From: Lutraria lutraria
Lineage: Eukaryota; Mollusca; Bivalvia; Venerida; Mactridae
Direction of reading: 5' to 3'
DNA length: 64,000 nt
Assembly: GCA_964023205.1 (NCBI GenBank)
Contig: OZ026833.1
Span: 36,310,366 to 36,374,365, forward strand
Position numbers and translations under genes: made by a program
Part shown: piece after piece, positions 29,584 to 37,595 of the stretch
Layout: the number at the start of each line of letters is the position of its first letter
How positions within the stretch are numbered: the first letter of the stretch is position 1
Notes under the pieces: model-generated
What the model saw: the letters and a program-made list of their open reading frames with translations, nothing else
The model's database searches: none
What the model was told of the DNA's origin: nothing

Positions 29584-30798
29584 ATGTCAGCCACAGCCAT
29601 AGCTCAATCGTTAGAACATTTGGGTCAGGAACGAGACCCTACTGTACGGGAGCAAATGCTAAGGTCTGGATTAAAAGAAATGCTCAAGTGGTTCACCTTA
29701 GCAGCAAAGGTGATTTTAAAAAAGAAAATTGTGCTACCTAAACAAACACAAAACTTTATGCAAAAACAGCAGCATGAATTAGAGCAGCTGGGAGATGATC
29801 AAGTGGACATGGATACTAAACGTCAACTCATATTGAAACCAGGAGGAGGTGGATTTCTTGGTGGAGTCATGATACGAAGTTTACTCCGATGGAATGGTCA
29901 AAAGACGATTCGTAAATTTGTAAAATCTCCAGCTAAAAAAGCCAGAAAAGCGCCTGCTAGAAAACCTAGAAAATCTCCAGCTAAAAGAGCAAGAAAAGCA
30001 CCAGCCAGAAAAGCTCCAGCTAAAAAAGTAGTCAGAAAATCGCCTGCCAAGATCAATGAACGTTTTATTACTCTCCGTCGTCGAAAGCAAACCACTTCAA
30101 CACCCTCTATGGCTGTAACTCCAATCAGTAAGTTACAATGGTCTCCTATCAGTCCTGTGAGTAGTTTGAGCTTTAGCTCATCTAGAAATTCATCTAAAAG
30201 CTCATCTCAAAATTCTTCTAGAAGTGGATCAAACAGAAGTTTTACTTCTCAGAATCCATCTAAAAGTTTAAGAAGTTCATCTAGAAGTTTATCTAGAAGT
30301 GGACCAAGCTCTTTTAGCACACCTAGAAGTTCAAGAAGTTCAAGAAGTTTATCAAGAAGTGGACCAAGTAGTTTGAGTTATTCAAGCAGTGGGCCAAGCA
30401 GTTTATCTAGAAGTGGACCAAGCAGTTTGAGTTTGAGTTCATCTAGAAGTTCGCCAAGCAGTTATTCAAGCAGTTTATCTAGAAGTTCGCCAAGGAGTTC
30501 TTCAAGAAGTTATTCAAGCAGTGGGCCAAGTAGCTTCAGCTCATCTAGGAGCACACCTAGAAATTCATCTAGGAGTTCATCCAACAGATCATCTCACAGT
30601 TCTAGAAGTTCATCCAGTAGATCATCTCCCAGTTCAAGAAGTTCACCAGACACTCCATTGTGCCGTTTTTCACCCCTATCCTTGTCTACCTTATCAAGAC
30701 AGGCTGTCTTGAAACCCCTTTTGAGACATCGTATTCACCTGATGAGACAGGGCCCTATGAATCCAGCTTCAAGACAAGCCTTTGATGCTTTAGTATAA
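29584..30798 (+). CDS. Basic core-like protein with KSPAKK repeats and long Ser/Arg domain
   Basis: 404 residues. The N-terminal ~100 residues (REQMLRSGLKEMLKW...VLPKQTQNFMQKQQHELEQL... ending LKPGGGGFLGG) align with the following gene product. Residues ~115-160 are repeats of KSPAKKARKAPARK type, like histone H1 or protamine-like DNA-condensing tails. Residues ~195-360 are almost only Ser, Arg, Pro and Gly (SSRSLSRSGPSS units), a likely SR-kinase substrate. A short non-repetitive end follows. It probably condenses DNA in the particle, by analogy with adenovirus core proteins (inference). The repeats make length changes likely between copies. Confidence 0.8.
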   Translation: MSATAIAQSLEHLGQERDPTVREQMLRSGLKEMLKWFTLAAKVILKKKIVLPKQTQNFMQKQQHELEQLGDDQVDMDTKRQLILKPGGGGFLGGVMIRSLLRWNGQKTIRKFVKSPAKKARKAPARKPRKSPAKRARKAPARKAPAKKVVRKSPAKINERFITLRRRKQTTSTPSMAVTPISKLQWSPISPVSSLSFSSSRNSSKSSSQNSSRSGSNRSFTSQNPSKSLRSSSRSLSRSGPSSFSTPRSSRSSRSLSRSGPSSLSYSSSGPSSLSRSGPSSLSLSSSRSSPSSYSSSLSRSSPRSSSRSYSSSGPSSFSSSRSTPRNSSRSSSNRSSHSSRSSSSRSSPSSRSSPDTPLCRFSPLSLSTLSRQAVLKPLLRHRIHLMRQGPMNPASRQAFDALV

Positions 30799-30801
30799 AA
30801 G
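30794..30801 (+). promoter_or_regulatory. TATA box overlapping the stop codon of the core-like gene
   Basis: TATAAAAG contains the TAA stop of the 29584 gene and lies about 43 bases before the ATG at 30837. This repeats the arrangement seen at 29541. Confidence 0.58.
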
Positions 30802-30836
30802 CTGTGAAGATGTAAAAACAGGTATTATTTGACATA

Positions 30837-31208
30837 ATGGCACCAAAGAGACCACTCCTGCATAAATACGGACATCTGGTTTTGGGTTTAACTCAAGCCC
30901 CAGATGGGTTAAGAAGAAAGATGATACATGGAGCATCTAAAGAAATGATTCAATGTGTGGCAGAATGCTGTCAGAATGTTTTAAAAGGCAATGTTGCCTT
31001 ATCCCCCTCTCAAAAGCAAAGGTTGAAGTCCAAGCGTCAACATCTCCGCACTTTAGCAGATAAAAGAGTATCCATTCAAAAAAAGAAACGTGTGTTGAAT
31101 CAAAAAGGAGGATTATTTCCATTACTGGCTCTTGCTCCAATCATTGCTAAAGCTGTTGCTGCAGGAGCACTCAGTGGAGGTGTTGCCACACTGGTGAAAA
31201 AGCTATGA
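30837..31208 (+). CDS. Small basic protein with hydrophobic amphipathic C-terminus
   Basis: 123 residues. The basic N-terminal part (LRRKMIHGASKEMIQ...LSPSQKQRLKSKRQHLRTLADKR) aligns with the start of the 29584 product. The C-terminus (GGLFPLLALAPIIAKAVAAG followed by ALSGGVATLVKK) looks like a membrane-active helix. Comparable proteins in Polintons and adintoviruses are thought to be virion minor proteins of adenovirus pX/pVI character. It ends in an ATGA overlap with the next gene. Confidence 0.75.
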   Translation: MAPKRPLLHKYGHLVLGLTQAPDGLRRKMIHGASKEMIQCVAECCQNVLKGNVALSPSQKQRLKSKRQHLRTLADKRVSIQKKKRVLNQKGGLFPLLALAPIIAKAVAAGALSGGVATLVKKL

Positions 31209-31951
31209 AGAAAATGGCTATCGTCCCGTTCAAAATGCTAGAAGAGATGAATCGATGGAAAACAGAACAACGACCACGTTTACCTCCTCCCCCGCAAGTC
31301 AGTCAAACATCCGATTTACAGAAACAAATGGGAGACGTATTACAAAATGAATCGTTGTCTGAATCAGAAAAAGCACAACACTATGGGCAAGTCTTGCAAA
31401 GGTTTCAACTGTCTCATCAAAAAGCACGTGAACCGGCTACTCTGGCTGCACCAGTTGCACCGGCTGCACCGGTTGTTCCAGCTGCTCAAGGTGCACAAGG
31501 GGCACAAGCGGCTCCTGCTACATTGACGGATCGGATTCTTGAAAGTGTTCCTACTACCATGCGTCGAAAAACTCAGCTTTTATTACACTTTCTACAAAAT
31601 CATCCCCACATGTCATGGAATGATCATGGGATGTTGGAATACCATGGAAAACCAATACAAGGATCCAACATTATTGATTTGGTCAATGATGTCATACGTC
31701 ATAGAAAAGGGTCGGAGCCTAGAGGATGGGAACAGTTTTCTAGTGGACTAAGAGATGTCAATGTACCACAAGAAGTGATAGGAAATAAACGGAGATGGTC
31801 ATGGATGCAAAAAGCAGACGATTCGGAGGAAGATGAGTTATTTGATAGTTTTGTTGAGCCTCCTTCACCTATAAGTAAACGGATGAAAGCAGAACCTATA
31901 AGTAAACCTGTCAAACAGATGAAAGCAGAACCTGAGTGGGAAGCCTACTAG
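31205..31951 (+). CDS. Conserved Polinton protein of unknown function
   Basis: 248 residues, starting inside the previous stop (ATGA). The central block (TLTDRILESVPTTMRRKTQL, then LNHPHMSWNDHG-like and GSNIIDLVNDVIRHRKG...PRGWEQF) belongs to a family that I recall from many invertebrate predicted proteins linked to Polintons. No enzymatic motif is seen. An Ala/Pro-rich linker (residues ~75-100) separates it from an N-terminal helical part. The tail repeats MKAEP twice, which could be SUMO-type KxE sites. It is followed 5 bases later by the integrase start. Confidence 0.7.
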   Translation: MKKMAIVPFKMLEEMNRWKTEQRPRLPPPPQVSQTSDLQKQMGDVLQNESLSESEKAQHYGQVLQRFQLSHQKAREPATLAAPVAPAAPVVPAAQGAQGAQAAPATLTDRILESVPTTMRRKTQLLLHFLQNHPHMSWNDHGMLEYHGKPIQGSNIIDLVNDVIRHRKGSEPRGWEQFSSGLRDVNVPQEVIGNKRRWSWMQKADDSEEDELFDSFVEPPSPISKRMKAEPISKPVKQMKAEPEWEAY

Positions 31952-31956
31952 ACAAC

Positions 31957-33030
31957 ATGAACAAAAAGGTAGACAGTCTGTTACATCAGATTTATTATGA
32001 TCCCCATCATCCGGCTGGTTTTGGTGGGGTAGAACGTCTTACTACAGCAGCTCGAACTCAACTGAAATCCATTACGCCAAGTCAAGTGCGATCCTGGTTG
32101 AAGGGACAAAAGACCTATACCCTGCACAAACCTATCCGTAGGGCATTCTCGAGACGGAAAACGATTGTGGGTGGTATTGATCATCAATGGCAAGCTGATT
32201 TGGCAGACATGCAATCCTTGGCTCAGTACAACACCCCTTATCGATATTTGTTGTGTGTCATTGACGTGTTTTCAAAATATGCTTGGGTCGTTCCCCTCAA
32301 GGATAAAACGGGGCTCACATTGGTGGAAGCGTTTCGCTCTATTCTTAAAACGAGACAACCTAAAGCGTTGCAAACCGATAAAGGAACAGAATTCAAGAAT
32401 CAAAGGTTTCAACAGTTTTTAGACAAAGTAGGAATTCATTATTTTACGACTGAAAACCCAGAAACTAAGGCTAGTATAGTGGAACGTTTTCAACGGACCT
32501 TAAAATCACGCATGTGGAAATACTTTACGCATCATAAAACACGAAGGTATATTCAGGTATTGTCTGATCTCGTGCATGCCTACAATCATCGTGTTCATCG
32601 TAGTATACAAATGGCACCCGTATCCGTGAATGAGAATAACGAATCTCAAGTGGCCTTGACCTTGTATGGAAAATCAAGAAAGAAAGCGTCGACGACCCTT
32701 CATGTGGGAGATATTGTTCGTATCAATAAAACAAAACGTACATTTGATAAAGGTTATCTACCCAACTGGACCACTGAACTGTTTAAAGTGATCCAAGTCA
32801 AAAAGACCTCTCCTGCTACTGTGAAATTGACTGATTTAGACGGAGAACCCATTTTGGGTTCGTTTTATTTCTCTGAAGTACAGGTTATAAAAGATGATGC
32901 TATCTATGAAATTGAATCAGTGCTCGCCCATCGCCAGAGTAAGGTAGACGGAAGACGAGAAATTAAAGTACATTGGAAAGGCTATCCTTCGAAATTTGAC
33001 AGTTGGATTCCCGAATCCCATCTCGTTTGA
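31957..33030 (+). CDS. int: Retroviral-type integrase with C-terminal chromodomain
   Basis: 357 residues from the ATG at 31957. The frame opens earlier only with a GTG. The catalytic core has D81 (QADLADMQ), D141 (ALQTDKGTEF) and E176 (ASIVERFQR), the DD-about-35-E triad. A basic SH3-like region follows. Residues ~312-357 form a chromodomain (YEIESVLAHRQ...REIKVHWKGYPSKFDSWIP) with the aromatic cage residues recognisable. Chromodomains can direct insertion to modified histone H3. It catalyses insertion with a 6-bp stagger, consistent with the GGTGTT duplications. Confidence 0.95.
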   Translation: MNKKVDSLLHQIYYDPHHPAGFGGVERLTTAARTQLKSITPSQVRSWLKGQKTYTLHKPIRRAFSRRKTIVGGIDHQWQADLADMQSLAQYNTPYRYLLCVIDVFSKYAWVVPLKDKTGLTLVEAFRSILKTRQPKALQTDKGTEFKNQRFQQFLDKVGIHYFTTENPETKASIVERFQRTLKSRMWKYFTHHKTRRYIQVLSDLVHAYNHRVHRSIQMAPVSVNENNESQVALTLYGKSRKKASTTLHVGDIVRINKTKRTFDKGYLPNWTTELFKVIQVKKTSPATVKLTDLDGEPILGSFYFSEVQVIKDDAIYEIESVLAHRQSKVDGRREIKVHWKGYPSKFDSWIPESHLV

Positions 33031-33050
33031 AGTTTGTTAATAAATACATC

Positions 33051-33296
33051 ATGTCTCAAACTGATACGGCCAGTGTGGTAGTGACTGCCTCAGAGCAAGC
33101 CAAATTGTGTGAACCTAAAAATAAGGTCACTTTTTTGTCACAAATTGTAGTGGTATTTATTATTATTACCGTATCGCTATTTAATTTGTGTTTTCAACGA
33201 CCCGATCGAGAATTGTGGCTTCTGCTTTTAAGTAGTTCTCTAGGTTATATTCTACCGAATCTCTCCTTGAAATTCAATAAACCTAAATCAACATGA
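33051..33296 (+). CDS. Small protein with two membrane segments
   Basis: 81 residues from the ATG at 33051. A polar N-terminus is followed by hydrophobic segments FLSQIVVVFIIITVSLFNLC and LWLLLLSSSLGYILPNLSL, separated by a charged turn (RPDRE). The family recurs next to Polinton capsid genes as I recall it. It is possibly a hairpin membrane protein of the particle or host membrane (inference). ATGA overlap with the next gene. Confidence 0.7.
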   Translation: MSQTDTASVVVTASEQAKLCEPKNKVTFLSQIVVVFIIITVSLFNLCFQRPDRELWLLLLSSSLGYILPNLSLKFNKPKST

Positions 33297-34135
33297 GTTC
33301 GTTTTACATAACACTCATGAGTGATAGCTCTATGGATTTATTCCAAGACAATACGCAATGTTGTTTTCGTACCAAACTGGCAAAACCCATCCATCTCAAT
33401 AAACAAGACTGGGAAATTGCCTTAGTGGAAATGATTGTTCCTAGTCAGGTCATTAATGTCACTGAAGAAGAGCGACATTTCTACATTGTCACACATGATC
33501 CTGTCCTGGGTAAGGCCTTAGAAAACTTTGAGACCTATTGTACTCTCCCCAATAAAGAAGAAAAAGGTGTACGACTTTGTATTCCTATAGGAACTTATGT
33601 CACACCCCAACATTTGATCGAGACGATTGACTTTATCGTGAAAGATCAATTAGGTAAAATATTTAGACAGAAAGGCCTTCGATTTACCATGGGTTTTTCA
33701 GGACAAAGTAAACGCGCAAAACTGGACAGTTCGGATCAACTAGGCATTCAGTTTCATCCTCACATGTTTATTAAACTGGGGGGAGCCCCTGATAGTTCTC
33801 CTACCATCTTTTTTAAAGACACTCCAGATCCGTTTCCTCATGGCGTAGATATTAACATGGGTCATAATCATTTGTTTGTTTATTCTGACCTCGCGTCTTA
33901 TACCTATTTGGGAAACATAGAAGCCCCCATCTTACGTGTAGCTCCATTTGATCCGAGAACGAAAGCAGGAACTAACCCCCATATTCATTTCGAGTTCTTG
34001 AATTTACACTATGTACCACTGGCTAAAGCCGACTTTGACACCATCACTATCCATATAAGGGGTGACACTGGCCAGTCTATTCAGTTTATTCATGGGAAGT
34101 CTATGGTGAAACTACACCTACGTCAAAGACAATGA
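33293..34135 (+). CDS. Minor capsid (penton-like) protein
   Basis: 280 residues. The start SSFYITLMSDSSMDLFQDNT and the WEIALVEMIVP block are typical of the conserved Polinton minor capsid protein, which is predicted to be a single jelly roll at capsid vertices. The late C-terminal strand pattern (FDTITIHIRGDTGQSIQF) fits. It lies directly before the basic minor protein and the major capsid gene, the usual order. Overlaps on both sides are ATGA. Confidence 0.85.
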   Translation: MSSFYITLMSDSSMDLFQDNTQCCFRTKLAKPIHLNKQDWEIALVEMIVPSQVINVTEEERHFYIVTHDPVLGKALENFETYCTLPNKEEKGVRLCIPIGTYVTPQHLIETIDFIVKDQLGKIFRQKGLRFTMGFSGQSKRAKLDSSDQLGIQFHPHMFIKLGGAPDSSPTIFFKDTPDPFPHGVDINMGHNHLFVYSDLASYTYLGNIEAPILRVAPFDPRTKAGTNPHIHFEFLNLHYVPLAKADFDTITIHIRGDTGQSIQFIHGKSMVKLHLRQRQ

Positions 34136-34497
34136 TACCTACTTACCAAGGTCAACCTCGACAATATGGACACGGACTTGGATCCATGTTTAAGAAAGCC
34201 ATGAAAAGAATTATGCCTTTACTGAATCCATTTGTGAAATCTGGAGTTCACACCTTGAAAAAAGAAGGACTCCAGCAAGGAAGAGCCGCTATCAATGATA
34301 TCTTGACAGGATCAAACGCTAAACAAGTAATACGAAAACGTGGAGCCTCTGTATTAAAGGATGTGGGTGAATCCTTGCTACGTGCCGTGGCCAGCCCTAA
34401 AAGACGTATAAAGAGCAAACCTGTCAAGAAAAGACCTCATTCGAAACTTCATCATCGTCGAGTTAAGCAGGCCAGACCTCTTGATATTTTCGATTAA
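34132..34497 (+). CDS. Basic minor virion protein (pVI/pX-like)
   Basis: 121 residues. An amphipathic start (GHGLGSMFKKAMKRIMPLLN) is followed by a helical middle (GRAAINDILTGSNAKQVIRK) and a strongly basic tail (KRRIKSKPVKKRPHSK). This organisation is found in the Polinton equivalents of adenovirus membrane-lytic and core peptides. It starts within the stop of the minor capsid gene and ends 2 bases before the major capsid ATG. Confidence 0.75.
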   Translation: MIPTYQGQPRQYGHGLGSMFKKAMKRIMPLLNPFVKSGVHTLKKEGLQQGRAAINDILTGSNAKQVIRKRGASVLKDVGESLLRAVASPKRRIKSKPVKKRPHSKLHHRRVKQARPLDIFD

Positions 34498-34499
34498 TC

Positions 34500-35798
34500 A
34501 TGATGCAACACGGTTCCTGTGAATGTAGTAAGACAGAGTTGGATGTGTCTGTTGTGCCACCTACCATGACAGCCATGCAAGAAGGTCAATGGACTGAGCA
34601 TTATCCCATTTCTGCCCTGGACAATAATGCTCCGATTGAATTTGTGATTCCTGCACAGACAGAAAAATGGACAGATCTGAATCAATCTTACCTGTACCTA
34701 AAACTCAAAATTATACAGGCAGATGGTGCAGACCTAGCAGTCGACAGTGAAATTGCTACCGTCAACAATTTCTTTCACAGCATGTTCTCAAGCATTGATG
34801 TGTACCTGAATAATAAACTGATCACCAGCAATGCGGACACGTATGCCTATCGGGCATACATAGAAAATTTACTCTCCTTCACCTCAAGCTGTAAAGACAC
34901 TCAGCTTCAGGCGTTAGAGTTATGGGCTGAAGACACCCCTGGTCATATGAACACCCACGTACATGACGGGGATAACCTGGGCTATATTGAGAGGCGTGCT
35001 CGTGTCCATCAAAGTCGTGTGGTGGAACTATGTGGACGACTTCATTTGGATCTGATGATGCAAGATAAATATTTACCCAATGGTATGGAAATACGCTTAA
35101 GACTAAACAAAGCGTCACCCCAATTCTGTCTCATGGGTGCCGCACCGGCCAAAATCAAGTTTCTAGAAGCAGGATTCAATGTAAGAACAGTAGATTTACT
35201 GCCAGTGGTAGCCAATCAACTCAATCAACAAATTGCTCAACATAACATGAAAATCCCCATCCGACGAACTGAAGTAAAAACATTTACGATTCCTAACGGT
35301 CAACGATCCAAGATTGAAGATCATTTATTTCAAGGTCAATTGCCAAAACGGCTTATCATCGGTATGGTAAGAAATGGAGACATGAATGGAGACATGGCTA
35401 CCAACCCCTTTGATTTCCGTCATTTTACACTGAATCATCTGGAAGTCAGCATTGACGGAAAAAGTATTCATAACAAAGCGTTTCAACCCAATTTTCAAAC
35501 GTCAGAAGTTCTAAGATCCTACATGTCACTTTATCAAGCGACAGGATCTCTTGGGCTCAATCGTTCATTTGGATTGAGCATGACTGATTTTCGGTTCGGA
35601 TACACACTCTGGGGGTTGGACTTGACAGCAGATCAAGGTTGCGAGGAAGGTCAACTCCATCCTATAAAAACGGGCAATCTGAGATTGGAATTTCACTTTG
35701 GAACAGCACTTGAACAAGCCATCAACGTGATTGTATTTGCGGAATACGACAATCAAATTGAAATCAATCAATTCAGAGAAGTGCTTCTAGATTATTAA
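34500..35798 (+). CDS. Major capsid protein, double jelly roll
   Basis: 432 residues. The N-terminal block (AMQEGQWTEHYPISALDNNA followed by PIEFVIPA and a YLYLKLKI strand), HSMFSSIDVYLNNK, and the later SIDGKSIHNKAFQPNF and LTADQGCEEGQLHP blocks are hallmarks of the Polinton major capsid family with two tandem jelly rolls. Two ATGs lie three bases apart (34500 and 34503); either may be used. The length is slightly short of large-virus capsids but normal for the family. It would form the icosahedral shell. Confidence 0.93.
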   Translation: MMQHGSCECSKTELDVSVVPPTMTAMQEGQWTEHYPISALDNNAPIEFVIPAQTEKWTDLNQSYLYLKLKIIQADGADLAVDSEIATVNNFFHSMFSSIDVYLNNKLITSNADTYAYRAYIENLLSFTSSCKDTQLQALELWAEDTPGHMNTHVHDGDNLGYIERRARVHQSRVVELCGRLHLDLMMQDKYLPNGMEIRLRLNKASPQFCLMGAAPAKIKFLEAGFNVRTVDLLPVVANQLNQQIAQHNMKIPIRRTEVKTFTIPNGQRSKIEDHLFQGQLPKRLIIGMVRNGDMNGDMATNPFDFRHFTLNHLEVSIDGKSIHNKAFQPNFQTSEVLRSYMSLYQATGSLGLNRSFGLSMTDFRFGYTLWGLDLTADQGCEEGQLHPIKTGNLRLEFHFGTALEQAINVIVFAEYDNQIEINQFREVLLDY

Positions 35799-35799
35799 G

Positions 35800-36264
35800 A
35801 TGGAAGACATGGATATTGAACACCTGGAAAAAGGACAAGATTACGAAATGAAGTTATTGGCGTATCCTTGTTGTACAAGTTCAAGGACGGACTTTTTACA
35901 AGAGTGCTTGAATCATCACGTCACAGAAGCACTCCAATCTTTAATTTATAATCAAGTGCATAAAGACTGTTATGGTTGTCGAGTGAATCATCCTAGTCAA
36001 GTACAACATGTACTCTGCTTATACACGAATACGGAAGAGTGGACAGAACTTTACATTCAAAAAGCGATTCAACGTTTGGACGTGTTCAAGGTCATGGAAA
36101 AATGGTATCCTGAATTAGTGACCTTGACCGATAGTGAAAAAGGAGACGCGTGTCGATTATGGGTTCAATTTAAAGAAGAACTCACTCAGAATCAGTTCAT
36201 AGATCAATGGATCAGTGTTTGGGCTGAACGTGTCAACAGAAATTGGCATTATGGAGACGAATGA
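35800..36264 (+). CDS. Conserved Polinton Cys/His protein
   Basis: 154 residues, starting right after the capsid stop. The motif CYGCRVNHPSQVQHVLC (residues ~60-76) forms a C-x2-C-x4-HPSQ-x2-H-x2-C set that could bind one zinc ion. Similar HPSQ..H proteins accompany Polinton capsid genes as I recall. The rest is helical with Trp-rich segments (DQWISVWAERVNRNW). It overlaps the protease start by 14 bases. Function unknown. Confidence 0.7.
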   Translation: MEDMDIEHLEKGQDYEMKLLAYPCCTSSRTDFLQECLNHHVTEALQSLIYNQVHKDCYGCRVNHPSQVQHVLCLYTNTEEWTELYIQKAIQRLDVFKVMEKWYPELVTLTDSEKGDACRLWVQFKEELTQNQFIDQWISVWAERVNRNWHYGDE

Positions 36265-36841
36265 ACTACAATACCTATTAGATCATTCACCGTTATTAAA
36301 GCCACTACGTGCACGTGTTTGTGCCAAAGATCAATTACCTTCAGAGAAACCGCATGACGTGAAAGCCTATATTGTGAATACCCATAACGGAAATCAACCT
36401 GGAGAACACTGGGTGGCTCTTTATTTAAAAGACAATAAAGCAGTGTACTTTGATTCCTACGGATTACCACCTTTCGAAGAGATTCTATCCTTTGTGAAAA
36501 AACATGCCAGCAAAACTTATCTGTGGAATGCCATGAGAATACAAGGCGATATGTTACCGGTGTGTGGTGTGTATTGTCTATTCGCTTTGGATTTTATCTC
36601 ACGTGAATGTGACTTGAACCAGATACTGTTAACCCGATTCAAACCGGACATGTATGGAAAAAATGACACTTATGTGACGCATTGGTTTCAACAATATTAT
36701 GGTACTTATTACATGCATGCTCAATATGTGAACAAGTGTGGACAAAAGTGTTGTGCTCAACGTAACTCTAGACCAGAAGGTCACAGACGTTTGTATCATA
36801 GTATCATACATAGAAATACAACTCTTTATGGTGATCATTAA
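36251..36841 (+). CDS. Adenovirus-type cysteine protease
   Basis: 196 residues from the ATG at 36251. The catalytic set of the adenain/Ulp1 fold is visible: H53 in GEHWVAL, D68 in YFDSYG, Q98 in MRIQGD and C105 in LPVCGVYC. The size matches adenoviral proteases. It should mature the capsid and core proteins. The C-terminus is rich in Cys and His (KCGQKCCAQ). AATAAA at 36909 probably ends this late gene block. Confidence 0.92.
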   Translation: METNELQYLLDHSPLLKPLRARVCAKDQLPSEKPHDVKAYIVNTHNGNQPGEHWVALYLKDNKAVYFDSYGLPPFEEILSFVKKHASKTYLWNAMRIQGDMLPVCGVYCLFALDFISRECDLNQILLTRFKPDMYGKNDTYVTHWFQQYYGTYYMHAQYVNKCGQKCCAQRNSRPEGHRRLYHSIIHRNTTLYGDH

Positions 36842-36908
36842 ATGTAAACAATGTTACTGTTTCATAAAATGTTTCATGTAGTTTCTTGTTACTGTTTCTT
36901 GTTACAAA

Positions 36909-36914
36909 AATAAA
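36909..36914 (+). terminator. Polyadenylation signal AATAAA after the protease gene
   Basis: AATAAA lies 68 bases past the protease stop in an AT-rich spacer, followed by a GT-rich stretch (GGTGTCTGTTGTC) of the kind found downstream of cleavage sites. Confidence 0.6.
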
Positions 36915-36970
36915 AGTTTAGAAAACTGAAACTAGGTGTCTGTTGTCTTTTTTCTAAGTTCATAAAATTA

Positions 36971-37069
36971 CCAATCAAGCTCCGCACATGCATCGGCGCG
37001 TGACGCCATCCAACCCTAGGGTGACGTCATCCAAGCAATATGACGTCATCCAACCACGAGAGTGGGCGG
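36971..37069 (+). promoter_or_regulatory. Promoter with CCAAT box, three CRE/ATF-like sites and GC box
   Basis: CCAAT at 36971, TGACGCCA at 37001, TGACGTCA at 37022 and TGACGTCA at 37041 (each followed by TCCAA), then GGGCGG near 37064, ahead of the ATG at 37140. The perfect TGACGTCA palindrome is the CREB/ATF site. No TATA box is evident. This type of promoter is used by viral early genes and by some histone genes. The regulatory role is inference. Confidence 0.65.
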
Positions 37070-37139
37070 CGCTTCAACAGAAAAATACTCCGTCTTACAA
37101 TACAATGCCTCATTTCATTCTGATACTCAAACTCTCAAG

Positions 37140-37589
37140 ATGGAGGCTTTATTCAATGAACTCAAAACAGCAAAACAACTGACTGAAAAACAGAGCAGGG
37201 TATGGCGTTCAATCAGTCGCTTAGCGGCTAGCATTGTTAGAAAAAGGGAACGTGATCTTCAAACCATTGGTGAGACTTTGAATACCATTGAATCCAATCG
37301 ATTTCATCATAGAGAAGAATTATCTCAAATGCGAGAGCAATTTCGAGATCAAGTCAGAGAAAGACAGCGAGATGCTCGGGAACGAACGGCGAATAGACAA
37401 CGGGAACAACAACAAGAAGAAGAGCATTGGCGTATCATCACTACCGCTCAAGTTGAGTACACGGAACAACCACCAGTACCAGAACAGGAATGGTCCTGTG
37501 GGGATCTAACATGCAGGCTCTGCTATCCCCCACCAGACTGCCAATGCGAACTATGTACCCAACCAGATCAGTCAGCAAACACGGTTTAA
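37140..37589 (+). CDS. Coiled-coil protein with C-terminal cysteine cluster
   Basis: 149 residues from ATG at 37140. Upstream frame extension has no ATG and runs through the promoter. Residues 1-100 form a long charged helix (LQTIGETLNTIES, QMREQFRDQVRERQRDARER). The tail has CGDLTCRLCYPPPDCQCELC, six cysteines mainly in CxxC-type pairs, a likely zinc-binding end. It is the only gene between the protease and the right terminal repeat. It ends 12 bases before the histone-type stem-loop doublet. No family is recognised. Confidence 0.68.
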   Translation: MEALFNELKTAKQLTEKQSRVWRSISRLAASIVRKRERDLQTIGETLNTIESNRFHHREELSQMREQFRDQVRERQRDARERTANRQREQQQEEEHWRIITTAQVEYTEQPPVPEQEWSCGDLTCRLCYPPPDCQCELCTQPDQSANTV

Positions 37590-37595
37590 AAAACC

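Noticed and set aside
29881..30095. Minus-strand open frames of 65-69 codons
   Set aside because: Antisense to the KSPAKK repeats of the core-like gene; the apparent hydrophobic or Phe-rich repeats are its complement.
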